Both the position numbers and the translations under genes were made by a program. The notes beneath the pieces were generated by a model, which saw only the letters and a program-made list of their open reading frames with translations, was not told the DNA's origin and ran no database searches. A stretch of 64,000 bases of DNA from Smallanthus sonchifolius (Eukaryota; Streptophyta; Magnoliopsida; Asterales; Asteraceae): contig CM042035.1 in assembly GCA_023525975.1 (NCBI GenBank), positions 24,354,001-24,418,000 of the forward strand, in the 5' to 3' direction. Within the stretch, counting starts at the first letter, position 1, and the number at the start of each line of letters is the position of its first letter. Shown here one piece after another: positions 36,080 through 47,915 of this stretch.

Positions 36080-36199
36080 GGGGTTGCAACACGAGGACTT
36101 CCCAGGTGGTCACCCATCCTAGTACTACTCTCGCCCAAGCACGCTTAACTGCGGAGTTCTGATGGGATCCGGTGCTTTAGTGCTGGTATGGTCGCAACC
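36080..36199 (-). rRNA. 5S rRNA: 5S rRNA gene, copy 71 (reference class, T9C, C93A)
   Basis: Complete, 120 bp, T9C and C93A. Last copy with either mark. Confidence 0.97.
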
Positions 36200-36588
36200 G
36201 AAATAACTCTTCCATTCTATTACTTTATCCCCTTCCACACATGACTCGTTTTTACTTGCATTCTCCTCTTGCGCGCGCGTTCCGCCTTACGTCAACACGT
36301 GCGTCACCCGCCGGCGAGCGTTTAGTTCTTATACTTCCTTGTACAAAACATATTCCCACGCTCACCCGAGGCGTAAGAATAATTGACTAGTATATGAAGA
36401 CACACGTGTTCCACTCGACGTCTAACCGTGTGTCTCCCGCGATCGGGCCTTCCCCGACACGGACCCGCGCGCCCGAGTCTTTACGTACGTTGACCGTTTT
36501 TTGACAAAAACTTGTTACGCCCACGCCCGCTTGCAAAATAATCAACGGGTGACGTTGTTTTGAGTAAAAAAAATAATTACTTAAAAAA

Positions 36589-36708
36589 GGGGTTGCAACA
36601 CGAGGACTTCCCAGGGGGTCACCCATCCTAGTACTACTCTCGCCCAAGCACGCTTAACTGCGGAGTTCTGATGGGATCCGGTGCTTTAGTGCTGGTATGA
36701 TCGCAACC
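36589..36708 (-). rRNA. 5S rRNA: 5S rRNA gene, copy 72 (reference class)
   Basis: Complete, 120 bp, no class mark. Downstream spacer has a private ATGACTCGTT change near 36248. Confidence 0.97.
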
Positions 36709-37099
36709 GAAATAACTCTTTCATTCTATTACTTTATCCCCTTCCACACATGACTCATTTTTACTTGCATTCTCCTCTTGCGCGCGCGTTCCGTCTTACG
36801 TCAACACGTGCGTCACCCGCCGGCGAGCGTTTAGTTCTTATACTTCCCTGTACAAAACATATTCCCACGCTCACCCGGGGCGTAAGAATAATTGACTAGT
36901 ATATGAAGACACACGTGTTCCACTCGACGTCTAAACGTGTGTCTCCCGCGATCGGGCGTTCCCCGACACGGACCCGCGCGCCCGAGTCTTTACGTACGTT
37001 GACCGTTTTTTAACAAAAACTCGTTACGCCCACGCCCGCTTGCAAAATAATCAACGGGTGACGTTGTTTTGAGTAAAAAAAAAATAATTACTTAAAAAA

Positions 37100-37219
37100 G
37101 GGGTTGCAACACGAGGACTTCCCAGGGGGTCACCCATCCTAGTACTACTCTCGCCCAAGCACGCTTAACTGCGGAGTTCTGATGGGATCCGGTGCTTTAG
37201 TGCTGGTATGATCGCAACC
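37100..37219 (-). rRNA. 5S rRNA: 5S rRNA gene, copy 73 (reference class)
   Basis: Complete, 120 bp, no class mark. Confidence 0.97.
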
Positions 37220-37608
37220 GAAATAACTCTTTCAGTCTATTACTTTATCCCCTTCCACACATGACTCATTTTTACTTGCATTCTCCTCTTGCGCGCGCGT
37301 TCCGCCTTACGTCAACACGTGCGTCACCCGCCGGCGAGCGTTTAGTTCTTATACTTCCTTGTACAAAACATATTCCCACGCTCACCCGGGGCGTAAGAAT
37401 AATTGACTAGTATATGAAGACACACGTGTTCCACTCGACGTCTAAACGTGTGTCTCCCGCGATCGGGCGTTCCCCGACAAGGACCCGCGCGCCCGAGTCT
37501 TTACGTACGTTGACCGTTTTTTGACAAAAACTTGTTACGCCCACGCCCGTTTGCAAAATAATCAACGGGTGACGTTGTTTTGAGTAAAAAAAATAATTAC
37601 TTAAAAAA

Positions 37609-37728
37609 GGGGTTGCAACACGAGGACTTCCCAGGGGGTCACCCATCCTAGTACTACTCTCGCCCAAGCACGCTTAACTGCGGAGTTCTGATGGGATCCG
37701 GTGCTTTAGTGCTGGTATGATCGCAACC
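37609..37728 (-). rRNA. 5S rRNA: 5S rRNA gene, copy 74 (reference class)
   Basis: Complete, 120 bp, no class mark. The spacer to its right switches haplotype partway, near 37870. Confidence 0.97.
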
Positions 37729-38117
37729 GAAATAACTCTTCCATTCTATTACTTTATCCCCTTCCACAAATGACTCATTTTTACTTGCATTCTCCTCTTG
37801 CGCGCGCGTTCCGCCTTACGTCAACACGTGCGTCACCCGCCGGCGAGCGTTTAGTTCTTATACTTCCTTGTACAAAACATATTCCCACGCTCACCCGAGG
37901 CGTAAGAATAATTGACTAGTATATGAAGACACACGTGTTCCACTCGACGTCTAACCGTGTGTCTCCCGCGATCGGGCCTTCCCCGACACGGACCCGCGCG
38001 CCCGAGTCTTTACGTACGTTGACCGTTTTTTGACAAAAACTTGTTACGCCCACGCCCGCTTGCAAAATAATCAACGGGTGACGTTGTTTTGAGTAAAAAA
38101 AATAATTACTTAAAAAA

Positions 38118-38237
38118 GGGGTTGCAACACGAGGACTTCCCAGGGGGTCACCCATCCTAGTACTACTCTCGCCCAAGCACGCTTAACTGCGGAGTTCTGA
38201 TGGGATCCGGTGCTTTAGTGCTGGTATGATCGCAACC
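38118..38237 (-). rRNA. 5S rRNA: 5S rRNA gene, copy 75 (reference class)
   Basis: Complete, 120 bp, no class mark. Confidence 0.97.
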
Positions 38238-38627
38238 GAAATAACTCTTTCATTCTATTACTTTATCCCCTTCCACACATGACTCATTTTTACTTGCATT
38301 CTCCTCTTGCGCGCGCGTTCCGCCTTACGTCAACACGTGCGTCACCCGCCGGCGAGCGTTTAGTTCTTATACTTCCATGTACAAATAATATTCCCACGCT
38401 CACCCGGGGCGTAAGAATAATTGACTAGTATATGAAGACACACGTGTTCCACTCGACGTCTAAACGTGTGTCTCCCGCGATCGGGCGTTCCCCGACACGG
38501 ACCCGCGCGCCCGAGTCTTTACGTACGTTGACCGTTTTTTAACAAAAACTCGTTACGCCCACGCCCGCTTGCAAAATAATCAACGGGTGACGTTGTTTTG
38601 AGTAAAAAAAAATAATTACTTAAAAAA

Positions 38628-38747
38628 GGGGTTGCAACACGAGGACTTCCCAGGGGGTCACCCATCCTAGTACTACTCTCGCCCAAGCACGCTTAACTGC
38701 GGAGTTCTGATGGGATCCGGTGCTTTAGTGCTGGTATGATCGCAACC
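38628..38747 (-). rRNA. 5S rRNA: 5S rRNA gene, copy 76 (reference class)
   Basis: Complete, 120 bp, no class mark. Its downstream spacer has the mark CCATGTACAAATAATATT, repeated only downstream of copy 79. Confidence 0.97.
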
Positions 38748-39136
38748 GAAATAACTCTTTCAGTCTATTACTTTATCCCCTTCCACACATGACTCATTTT
38801 TACTTGCATTCTCCTCTTGCGCGCGCGTTCCGCCTTACGTCAACACGTGCGTCACCCGCCGGCGAGCGTTTAGTTCTTATACTTCCTTGTACAAAACATA
38901 TTCCCACGCTCACCCCAGGCGTAAGAATAATTGACTAGTATATGAAGACACACGTGTTCCACTCGACGTCTAAACGTGTGTCTCCCGCGATCGGGCGTTC
39001 CCCGACACGTACCCGCGCGCCCGAGTCTTTACGTACGTTGACCGTTTTTTGACAAAAACTTGTTACGCCCACGCCCGTTTGCAAAATAATCAACGGGTGA
39101 CGTTGTTTTGAGTAAAAAAAATAATTACTTAAAAAA

Positions 39137-39256
39137 GAGGTTGCAACACGAGGACTTCCCAGGGGGTCACCCATCCTAGTACTACTCTCGCCCAAGCACG
39201 CTTAACTGCGGAGTTCTGATGGGATCCGGTGCTTTAGTGCTGGTATGATCGCAACC
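39137..39256 (-). rRNA. 5S rRNA: 5S rRNA gene, copy 77 (reference class, C119T)
   Basis: Complete, 120 bp, with private C119T in the unpaired 3' tail. The downstream spacer has private changes CACCCCAGG and ACACGTACCC. Confidence 0.97.
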
Positions 39257-39645
39257 GAAATAACTCTTCCATTCTATTACTTTATCCCCTTCCACACATG
39301 ACTCATTTTTACTTGCATTCTCCTCTTGCGCGCGCGTTCCGCCTTACGTCAACACGTGCGTCACCCGCCGGCGAGCGTTTAGTTCTTATACTTCCTTGTA
39401 CAAAACATATTCCCACGCTCACCCGAGGCGTAAGAATAATTGACTAGTATATGAAGACACACGTGTTCCACTCGACGTCTAACCGTGTGTCTCCCGCGAT
39501 CGGGCCTTCCCCGACACGGACCCGCGCGCCCGAGTCTTTACGTACGTTGACCGTTTTTTGACAAAAACTTGTTACGCCCACGCCCGCTTGCAAAATAATC
39601 AACGGGTGACGTTGTTTTGAGTAAAAAAAATAATTACTTAAAAAA

Positions 39646-39765
39646 GGGGTTGCAACACGAGGACTTCCCAGGGGGTCACCCATCCTAGTACTACTCTCGC
39701 CCAAGCACGCTTAACTGCGGAGTTCTGATGGGATCCGGTGCTTTAGTGCTGGTATGATCGCAACC
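39646..39765 (-). rRNA. 5S rRNA: 5S rRNA gene, copy 78 (reference class)
   Basis: Complete, 120 bp, no class mark. Confidence 0.97.
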
Positions 39766-40155
39766 GAAATAACTCTTTCATTCTATTACTTTATCCCCTT
39801 CCACACATGACTCATTTTTACTTGCATTCTCCTCTTGCGCGCGCGTTCCGCCTTACGTCAACACGTGCGTCACCCGCCGGCGAGCGTTTAGTTCTTATAC
39901 TTCCATGTACAAATAATATTCCCACGCTCACCCGGGGCGTAAGAATAATTGACTAGTATATGAAGACACACGTGTTCCACTCGACGTCTAAACGTGTGTC
40001 TCCCGCGATCGGGCGTTCCCCGACACGGACCCGCGCGCCCGAGTCTTTACGTACGTTGACCGTTTTTTAACAAAAACTCGTTACGCCCACGCCCGCTTGC
40101 AAAATAATCAACGGGTGACGTTGTTTTGAGTAAAAAAAAATAATTACTTAAAAAA

Positions 40156-40275
40156 GGGGTTGCAACACGAGGACTTCCCAGGGGGTCACCCATCCTAGTA
40201 CTACTCTCGCCCAAGCACGCTTAACTGCGGAGTTCTGATGGGATCCGGTGCTTTAGTGCTGGTATGATCGCAACC
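40156..40275 (-). rRNA. 5S rRNA: 5S rRNA gene, copy 79 (reference class)
   Basis: Complete, 120 bp, no class mark. Confidence 0.97.
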
Positions 40276-40664
40276 GAAATAACTCTTTCAGTCTATTACT
40301 TTATCCCCTTCCACACATGACTCATTTTTACTTGCATTCTCCTCTTGCGCGCGCGTTCCGCCTTACGTCAACACGTGCGTCACCCGCCGGCGAGCGTTTA
40401 GTTCTTATACTTCCTTGTACAAAACATATTCCCACGCTCACCCGGGGCGTAAGAATAATTGACTAGTATATGAAGACACACGTGTTCCACTCGACGTCTA
40501 AACGTGTGTCTCCCGCGATCGGGCGTTCCCCGACACGGACCCGCGCGCCCGAGTCTTTACGTACGTTGACCGTTTTTTGACAAAAACTTGTTACGCCCAC
40601 GCCCGTTTGCAAAATAATCAACGGGTGACGTTGTTTTGAGTAAAAAAAATAATTACTTAAAAAA

Positions 40665-40784
40665 GGGGTTGCAACACGAGGACTTCCCAGGGGGTCACCC
40701 ATCCTAGTACTACTCTCGCCCAAGCACGCTTAACTGCGGAGTTCTGATGGGATCCGGTGCTTTAGTGCTGGTATGATCGCAACC
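40665..40784 (-). rRNA. 5S rRNA: 5S rRNA gene, copy 80 (reference class, altered -28 box)
   Basis: Complete, 120 bp, no class mark. The upstream TATA-like box reads GAAAAGTA in sense instead of ATAAAGTA because of one A-to-T change near 40812 on the + strand. Confidence 0.97.
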
Positions 40785-41173
40785 GAAATAACTCTTCCAT
40801 TCTATTACTTTTCCCCTTCCACACATGACTCATTTTTACTTGCATTCTCCTCTTGCGCGCGCGTTCCGCCTTACGTCAACACGTGCGTCACCCGCCGGCG
40901 AGCGTTTAGTTCTTATACTTCCTTGTACAAAACATATTCCCACGCTCACCCGAGGCGTAAGAATAATTGACTAGTATATGAAGACACACGTGTTCCACTC
41001 GACGTCTAACCGTGTGTCTCCCGCGATCGGGCCTTCCCCGACACGGACCCGCGCGCCCGAGTCTTTACGTACGTTGACCGTTTTTTGACAAAAACTTGTT
41101 ACGCCCACGCCCGCTTGCAAAATAATCAACGGGTGACGTTGTTTTGAGTAAAAAAAAATAATTACTTAAAAAA

Positions 41174-41293
41174 GGGGTTGCAACACGAGGACTTCCGAGG
41201 GGGTCACCCATCCTAGTACTACTCTCGCCCAAGCACGCTTAACTGCGGAGTTCTGATGGGATCCGGTGCTTTAGTGCTGGTATGATCGCAACC
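41174..41293 (-). rRNA. 5S rRNA: 5S rRNA gene, copy 81 (reference class, G97C)
   Basis: Complete, 120 bp, with private G97C at the last base of the C box. Confidence 0.97.
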
Positions 41294-41683
41294 GAAATAA
41301 CTCTTTCATTCTATTACTTTATCCCCTTCCACACATGACTCATTTTTACTTGCATTCTCCTCTTGCGCGCGCGTTCCGCCTTACGTCAACACGTGCGTCA
41401 CCCGTCGGCGAGCGTTTAGTTCTTATACTTCCTTGTACAAAACATATTCCCACGCTCACCCGAGGCGTAAGAATAATTGACTAGTATATGAAGACACACG
41501 TGTTCCACTCGACGTCTAAACGTGTGTCTCCCGCGATCGGGCATTCCCCGACACGGACCCGCGCGCCCGAGTCTTTACGTACGTTGACCGTTTTTTAACA
41601 AAAACTCGTTACGCCCACGCCCGCTTGCAAAATAATCAACGGGTGACGTTGTTTTGAGTAAAAAAAAATAATTACTTAAAAAA

Positions 41684-41803
41684 GGGGTTGCAACACGAGG
41701 ACTTCCCAGGGGGTCACCCATCTTAGTACTACTCTCGCCCAAGCACGCTTAACTGCGGAGTTCTGATGGGATCCGGTGCTTTAGTGCTGGTATGATCGCA
41801 ACC
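41684..41803 (-). rRNA. 5S rRNA: 5S rRNA gene, copy 82 (81A class)
   Basis: Complete, 120 bp, G81A. Confidence 0.97.
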
Positions 41804-42190
41804 GAAATAACTCTTTCAGTCTATTACTTTATCACCTTCCACACATGACTCATTTTTACTTGCATTCTCCTCTTGCGCGCGCGTTCCGCCTTACGTCAAC
41901 ACGTGCGTCACTCGCCGGCGAGCGTTTAGTTCTTATACTTCCTTGTACAAAATATATTCCCACGCTCACCCGGGGCGTAAGAATAATTGACTAGTATATG
42001 AAGACACACGTGTTCTACTCGACGTCTAAACGTGTGTCTCCCGCGATCGGGCGTTCCCCGACACGGACCCGCGCGCCCGAGTCTTTACGTACGTTGACCG
42101 TTTTTTGACAAAAACTTGTTACGCCCACGCCCGCTTGCAAAATAATCAACGGGTGACGTTGTTTTGAGTAAAAAAAAATAAATTAAAAAA

Positions 42191-42310
42191 GGGGTTGCAA
42201 CACGAGGACTTCCCAGGGGGTCACCCATCCTAGTAGTACTCTCGCCTAAGCACGCTTAACTGCGGAGTTCTGATGGGATCCGGTGCTTTAGTGCTGGTAT
42301 GATCGCAACC
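42191..42310 (-). rRNA. 5S rRNA: 5S rRNA gene, copy 83 (64A/75C class)
   Basis: Complete, 120 bp, G64A and G75C, short terminator. Confidence 0.97.
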
Positions 42311-42700
42311 GAAATAACTCTTTCAGTCTATTACTTTATCCCCTTCCACACATGACTCATTTTTACTTGCATTCTCCTCTTGCGCGCGCGTTCCGCCTTA
42401 CGTCAACACGTGCGTCACCCGTCGGCGAGCGTTTAGTTCTTATACTTCCTTGTACAAAACATATTCCCACGCTCACCCGAGGCGTAAGAATAATTGACTA
42501 GTATATGAAGACACACGTGTTCCACTCGACGTCTAACCGTGTGTCTCCCGCGATCGGGCCTTCCCCGACACGGACCCGCGCGCCCGAGTCTTTACGTACG
42601 TTGACCGTTTTTTGACAAAAACTTGTTACGCCCACGCCCGCTTGCAAAATAATCAACGGGTGACGTTGTTTTGAGTAAAAAAAAATAATTACTTAAAAAA

Positions 42701-42820
42701 GGGGTTGCAACACGGGGACTTCCCAGGGGGTCACCCATCCTAGTACTACTCTCGCCCAAGCACGCTTAACTGCGGAGTTCTGATGGGATCCGGTGCTTTA
42801 GTGCTGGTATGATCGCAACC
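42701..42820 (-). rRNA. 5S rRNA: 5S rRNA gene, copy 84 (reference class, T106C)
   Basis: Complete, 120 bp, with T106C; copy 90 has T106A at the same site. Confidence 0.97.
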
Positions 42821-43210
42821 GAAATAACTCTTTCATTCTATTACTTTATCCCCTTCCACACATGACTCATTTTTACTTGCATTCTCCTCTTGCGCGCGCG
42901 TTCCGCCTTACGTCAACACGTGCGTCACCCGTCGGCGAGCGTTTAGTTCTTATACTTCCTTGTACAAAACATATTCCCACGCTCACCCGAGGCGTAAGAA
43001 TAATTGACTAGTATATGAAGACACACGTGTTCCACTCGACGTCTAAACGTGTGTCTCCCGCGATCGGGCATTCCCCGACACGGACCCGCGCGCCCGAGTC
43101 TTTACGTACGTTGACCGTTTTTTAACAAAAACTCGTTACGCCCACGCCCGCTTGCAAAATAATCAACGGGTGACGTTGTTTTGAGTAAAAAAAAATAATT
43201 ACTTAAAAAA

Positions 43211-43330
43211 GGGGTTGCAACACGAGGACTTCCCAGGGGGTCACCCATCTTAGTACTACTCTCGCCCAAGCACGCTTAACTGCGGAGTTCTGATGGGATC
43301 CGGTGCTTTAGTGCTGGTATGATCGCAACC
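43211..43330 (-). rRNA. 5S rRNA: 5S rRNA gene, copy 85 (81A class)
   Basis: Complete, 120 bp, G81A. Confidence 0.97.
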
Positions 43331-43720
43331 GAAATAACTCTTTCAGTCTATTACTTTATCACCTTCCACACATGACTCATTTTTACTTGCATTCTCCTCT
43401 TGCGCGCGCGTTCCGCCTTACGTCAACACGTGCGTCACCCGCCGGCGAGCGTTTAGTTCTTATACTTCCTTGTACAAAATATATTCCCACGCTCACCCGG
43501 GGCGTAAGAATAATTGACTAGTATATGAAGACACACGTGTTCTACTCGACGTCTAAACGTGTGTCTCCCGCGATCGGGCGTTCCCCGACACGGACCCGCG
43601 CGCCCGCGTCTTTACGTACGTTGACCGTTTTTTGACAAAAACTTGTTACGCCCACGCCCGCTTGCAAAATAATCAACGGGTGACGTTGTTTTGAGTAAAA
43701 AAAAATAATTACTTAAAAAA

Positions 43721-43840
43721 GGGGTTGCAACACGAGGACTTCCCAGGGGGTCACCCATCCTAGTACTACTCTCGCCCAAGCACGCTTAACTGCGGAGTTC
43801 TGATGGGATCCGGTGCTTTAGTGCTGGTATGATCGCAACC
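43721..43840 (-). rRNA. 5S rRNA: 5S rRNA gene, copy 86 (reference class, junction unit)
   Basis: Complete, 120 bp, no class mark and a normal-length terminator. The spacer on its left carries the marks that elsewhere accompany 64A/75C genes (TATCACC, AAAATATATT, GTTCTACTC), so this is an exchange product. Confidence 0.97.
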
Positions 43841-44230
43841 GAAATAACTCTTTCATTCTATTACTTTATCCCCTTCCACACATGACTCATTTTTACTTGC
43901 ATTCTCCTCTTGCGCGCGCGTTCCGCCTTACGTCAACACGTGCGTCACCCGCCGGCGAGCGTTTAGTTCTTATACTTCCTTGTACAAAACATATTCCCAC
44001 GCTCACCCGAGGCGTAAGAATAATTGACTAGTATATGAAGACACACGTGTTCCACTCGACGTCTAACCGTGTGTCTCCCGCGATCGGGCCTTCCCCGACA
44101 CGGACCCGCGCGCCCGAGTCTTTACGTACGTTGACCGTTTTTTGACAAAAACTTGTTACGCCCACGCCCGCTTGCAAAATAATCAACGGGTGACGTTGTT
44201 TTGAGTAAAAAAAAATAATTACTTAAAAAA

Positions 44231-44350
44231 GGGGTTGCAACACGAGGACTTCCCAGGGGGTCACCCATCCTAGTACTACTCTCGCCCAAGCACGCTTAAC
44301 TGCGGAGTTCTGATGGGATCCGGTGCTTTAGTGCTGGTATGATCGCAACC
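44231..44350 (-). rRNA. 5S rRNA: 5S rRNA gene, copy 87 (reference class)
   Basis: Complete, 120 bp, no class mark. Confidence 0.97.
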
Positions 44351-44740
44351 GAAATAACTCTTTCATTCTATTACTTTATCCCCTTCCACACATGACTCAT
44401 TTTTACTTGCATTCTCCTCTTGCGCGCGCGTTCCGCCTTACGTCAACACGTGCGTCACCCGTCGGCGAGCGTTTAGTTCTTATACTTCCTTGTACAAAAC
44501 ATATTCCCACGCTCACCCGAGGCGTAAGAATAATTGACTAGTATATGAAGACACACGTGTTCCACTCGACGTCTAAACGTGTGTCTCCCGCGATCGGGCA
44601 TTCCCCGACACGGACCCGCGCGCCCGAGTCTTTACGTACGTTGACCGTTTTTTAACAAAAACTCGTTACGCCCACGCCCGCTTGCAAAATAATCAACGGG
44701 TGACGTTGTTTTGAGTAAAAAAAAATAATTACTTAAAAAA

Positions 44741-44860
44741 GGGGTTGCAACACGAGGACTTCCCAGGGGGTCACCCATCTTAGTACTACTCTCGCCCAAG
44801 CACGCTTAACTGCGGAGTTCTGATGGGATCCGGTGCTTTAGTGCTGGTATGATCGCAACC
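44741..44860 (-). rRNA. 5S rRNA: 5S rRNA gene, copy 88 (81A class)
   Basis: Complete, 120 bp, G81A. Confidence 0.97.
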
Positions 44861-45247
44861 GAAATAACTCTTTCAGTCTATTACTTTATCACCTTCCACA
44901 CATGACTCATTTTTACTTGCATTCTCCTCTTGCGCGCGCGTTCCGCCTTACGTCAACACGTGCGTCACCCGCCGGCGAGCGTTTAGTTCTTATACTTCCT
45001 TGTACAAAATATATTCCCACGCTCACCCGGGGCGTAAGAATAATTGACTAGTATATGAAGACACACGTGTTCTACTCGACGTCTAAACGTGTGTCTCCCG
45101 CGATCGGGCGTTCCCCGACACGGACCCGCGCGCCCGCGTCTTTACGTACGTTGACCGTTTTTTGACAAAAACTTGTTACGCCCACGCCCGCTTGCAAAAT
45201 AATCAACGGGTGACGTTGTTTTGAGTAAAAAAAAATAAATTAAAAAA

Positions 45248-45367
45248 GGGGTTGCAACACGAGGACTTCCCAGGGGGTCACCCATCCTAGTAGTACTCTC
45301 GCCTAAGCACGCTTAACTGCGGAGTTCTGATGGGATCCGGTGCTTTAGTGCTGGTATGATCGCAACC
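45248..45367 (-). rRNA. 5S rRNA: 5S rRNA gene, copy 89 (64A/75C class)
   Basis: Complete, 120 bp, G64A and G75C, short terminator. Its downstream spacer shares GCCCGCGTC with that of copy 86. Confidence 0.97.
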
Positions 45368-45757
45368 GAAATAACTCTTTCAGTCTATTACTTTATCCCC
45401 TTCCACACATGACTCATTTTTACTTGCATTCTCCTCTTGCGCGCGCGTTCCGCCTTACGTCAACACGTGCGTCACCCGTCGGCGAGCGTTTAGTTCTTAT
45501 ACTTCCTTGTACAAAACATATTCCCACGCTCACCCGAGGCGTAAGAATAATTGACTAGTATATGAAGACACACGTGTTCCACTCGACGTCTAACCGTGTG
45601 TCTCCCGCGATCGGGCCTTCCCCGACACGGACCCGCGCGCCCGAGTCTTTACGTACGTTGACCGTTTTTTGACAAAAACTTGTTACGCCCACGCCCGCTT
45701 GCAAAATAATCAACGGGTGACGTTGTTTTGAGTAAAAAAAAATAATTACTTAAAAAA

Positions 45758-45877
45758 GGGGTTGCAACACGTGGACTTCCCAGGGGGTCACCCATCCTAG
45801 TACTACTCTCGCCCAAGCACGCTTAACTGCGGAGTTCTGATGGGATCCGGTGCTTTAGTGCTGGTATGATCGCAACC
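45758..45877 (-). rRNA. 5S rRNA: 5S rRNA gene, copy 90 (reference class, T106A)
   Basis: Complete, 120 bp, with T106A. Confidence 0.97.
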
Positions 45878-46267
45878 GAAATAACTCTTTCATTCTATTA
45901 CTTTATCCCCTTCCACACATGACTCATTTTTACTTGCATTCTCCTCTTGCGCGCGCGTTCCGCCTTACGTCAACACGTGCGTCACCCGTCGGCGAGCGTT
46001 TAGTTCTTATACTTCCTTGTACAAAACATATTCCCACGCTCACCCGAGGCGTAAGAATAATTGACTAGTATATGAAGACACACGTGTTCCACTCGACGTC
46101 TAAACGTGTGTCTCCCGCGATCGGGCATTCCCCGACACGGACCCGCGCGCCCGAGTCTTTACGTACGTTGACCGTTTTTTAACAAAAACTCGTTACGCCC
46201 ACGCCCGCTTGCAAAATAATCAACGGGTGACGTTGTTTTGAGTAAAAAAAAATAATTACTTAAAAAA

Positions 46268-46387
46268 GGGGTTGCAACACGAGGACTTCCCAGGGGGTCA
46301 CCCATCTTAGTACTACTCTCGCCCAAGCACGCTTAACTGCGGAGTTCTGATGGGATCCGGTGCTTTAGTGCTGGTATGATCGCAACC
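46268..46387 (-). rRNA. 5S rRNA: 5S rRNA gene, copy 91 (81A class)
   Basis: Complete, 120 bp, G81A. Confidence 0.97.
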
Positions 46388-46774
46388 GAAATAACTCTTT
46401 CAGTCTATTACTTTATCACCTTCCACACATGACTCATTTTTACTTGCATTCTCCTCTTGCGCGCGCGTTCCGCCTTACGTCAACACGTGCGTCACCCGCC
46501 GGCGAGCGTTTAGTTCTTATACTTCCTTGTACAAAATATATTCCCACGCTCACCCGGGGCGTAAGAATAATTGACTAGTATATGAAGACACACGTGTTCC
46601 ACTCGACGTCTAAACGTGTGTCTCCCGCGATCGGGCCTTCCCCGACACGGACCCGCGCGCCCGAGTCTTTACGTACGTTGACCGTTTTTTGACAAAAACT
46701 TGTTACGCCCACGCCCGCTTGCAAAATAATCAACGGGTGACGTTGTTTTGGGTAAAAAAAAATAAATTAAAAAA

Positions 46775-46894
46775 GGGGTTGCAACACGAGGACTTCCCAG
46801 GGGGTCACCCATCCTAGTAGTACTCTCGCCTAAGCACGCTTAACTGCGGAGTTCTGATGGGATCCGGTGCTTTAGTGCTGGTATGATCGCAACC
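46775..46894 (-). rRNA. 5S rRNA: 5S rRNA gene, copy 92 (64A/75C class)
   Basis: Complete, 120 bp, G64A and G75C, short terminator. Downstream TTTTGGGT replaces TTTTGAGT, a sub-lineage mark seen again at copies 95, 105, 115 and 123. Confidence 0.97.
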
Positions 46895-47285
46895 GAAATA
46901 ACTCTTTCAGTCTATTACTTTATCCCCTTCCACACATGACTCATTTTTACTTGCATTCTCCTCTTGCGCGCGCGTTCCGCCTTACGTCAACACGTGCGTC
47001 ACCCGCCGGCGAGCGTTTAGTTCTTATACTTCCTTGTACAAAACATATTCCCACGCTCACCCGGGGCGTCAGAATAATTGACTAGTATATGAAGACACAC
47101 GTGTTCCACTCGACGTCTAAACGTGTGTCTCCCGCGATCGGGCCTTCCCCGACACGGACCCGCGCGCCCGAGTCTTTACGTACGTTGACCGTTTTTTAAC
47201 AAAAACTCGTTACGCCCACGCCCGCTTGCAAAATAATCAACGGGTGACGTTGTTTTGAGTAAAAAAAAAATAATTACTTAAAAAA

Positions 47286-47405
47286 GGGGTTGCAACACGA
47301 GGACTTCCCAGGGGGTCACCCATCTTAGTACTACTCTCGCCCAAGCACGCTTAACTGCGGAGTTCTGATGGGATCCGGTGCTTTAGTGCTGGTATGATCG
47401 CAACC
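47286..47405 (-). rRNA. 5S rRNA: 5S rRNA gene, copy 93 (81A class)
   Basis: Complete, 120 bp, G81A. Downstream A run of 10 and a private GCGTCAGAA change near 47070. Confidence 0.97.
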
Positions 47406-47795
47406 GAAATAACTCTTTCATTCTATTACTTTATCCCCTTCCACACATGACTCATTTTTACTTGCATTCTCCTCTTGCGCGCGCGTTCCGCCTTACGTCA
47501 ACACGTGCGTCACCCGTCGGCGAGCGTTTAGTTCTTATACTTCCTTGTACAAAACATATTCCCACGCTCACCCGAGGCGTAAGAATAATTGACTAGTATA
47601 TGAAGACACACGTGTTCCACTCGACGTCTAAACGTGTGTCTCCCGCGATCGGGCATTCCCCGACACGGACCCGCGCGCCCGAGTCTTTACGTACGTTGAC
47701 CGTTTTTTAACAAAAACTCGTTACGCCCACGCCCGCTTGCAAAATAATCAACGGGTGACGTTGTTTTGAGTAAAAAAAAATAATTACTTAAAAAA

Positions 47796-47915
47796 GGGGT
47801 TGCAACACGAGGACTTCCCAGGGGGTCACCCATCTTAGTACTACTCTCGCCCAAGCACGCTTAACTGCGGAGTTCTGATGGGATCCGGTGCTTTAGTGCT
47901 GGTATGATCGCAACC
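47796..47915 (-). rRNA. 5S rRNA: 5S rRNA gene, copy 94 (81A class)
   Basis: Complete, 120 bp, G81A. Confidence 0.97.

Larger units (their letters stand above)
35179..37870. repeat. Six-unit block, third copy, incomplete
   Basis: Copies 70-74, directly after the second copy. Inside the next spacer the haplotype changes after CCACAAATGAC, so the sixth unit is replaced by a reference-class unit. Confidence 0.8.
37874..40930. repeat. Three-unit duplication, 1528-bp period
   Basis: Copies 75-77 and 78-80. The shared private mark CCATGTACAAATAATATT occurs near 38376 and 39904. The two copies already differ in several single bases. Right limit approximate. Confidence 0.75.

Noticed and set aside
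40773..40970. 65-codon open frame on the plus strand
   Set aside because: Single occurrence caused by one base change that removes a stop; antisense to the promoter and spacer of copy 80.
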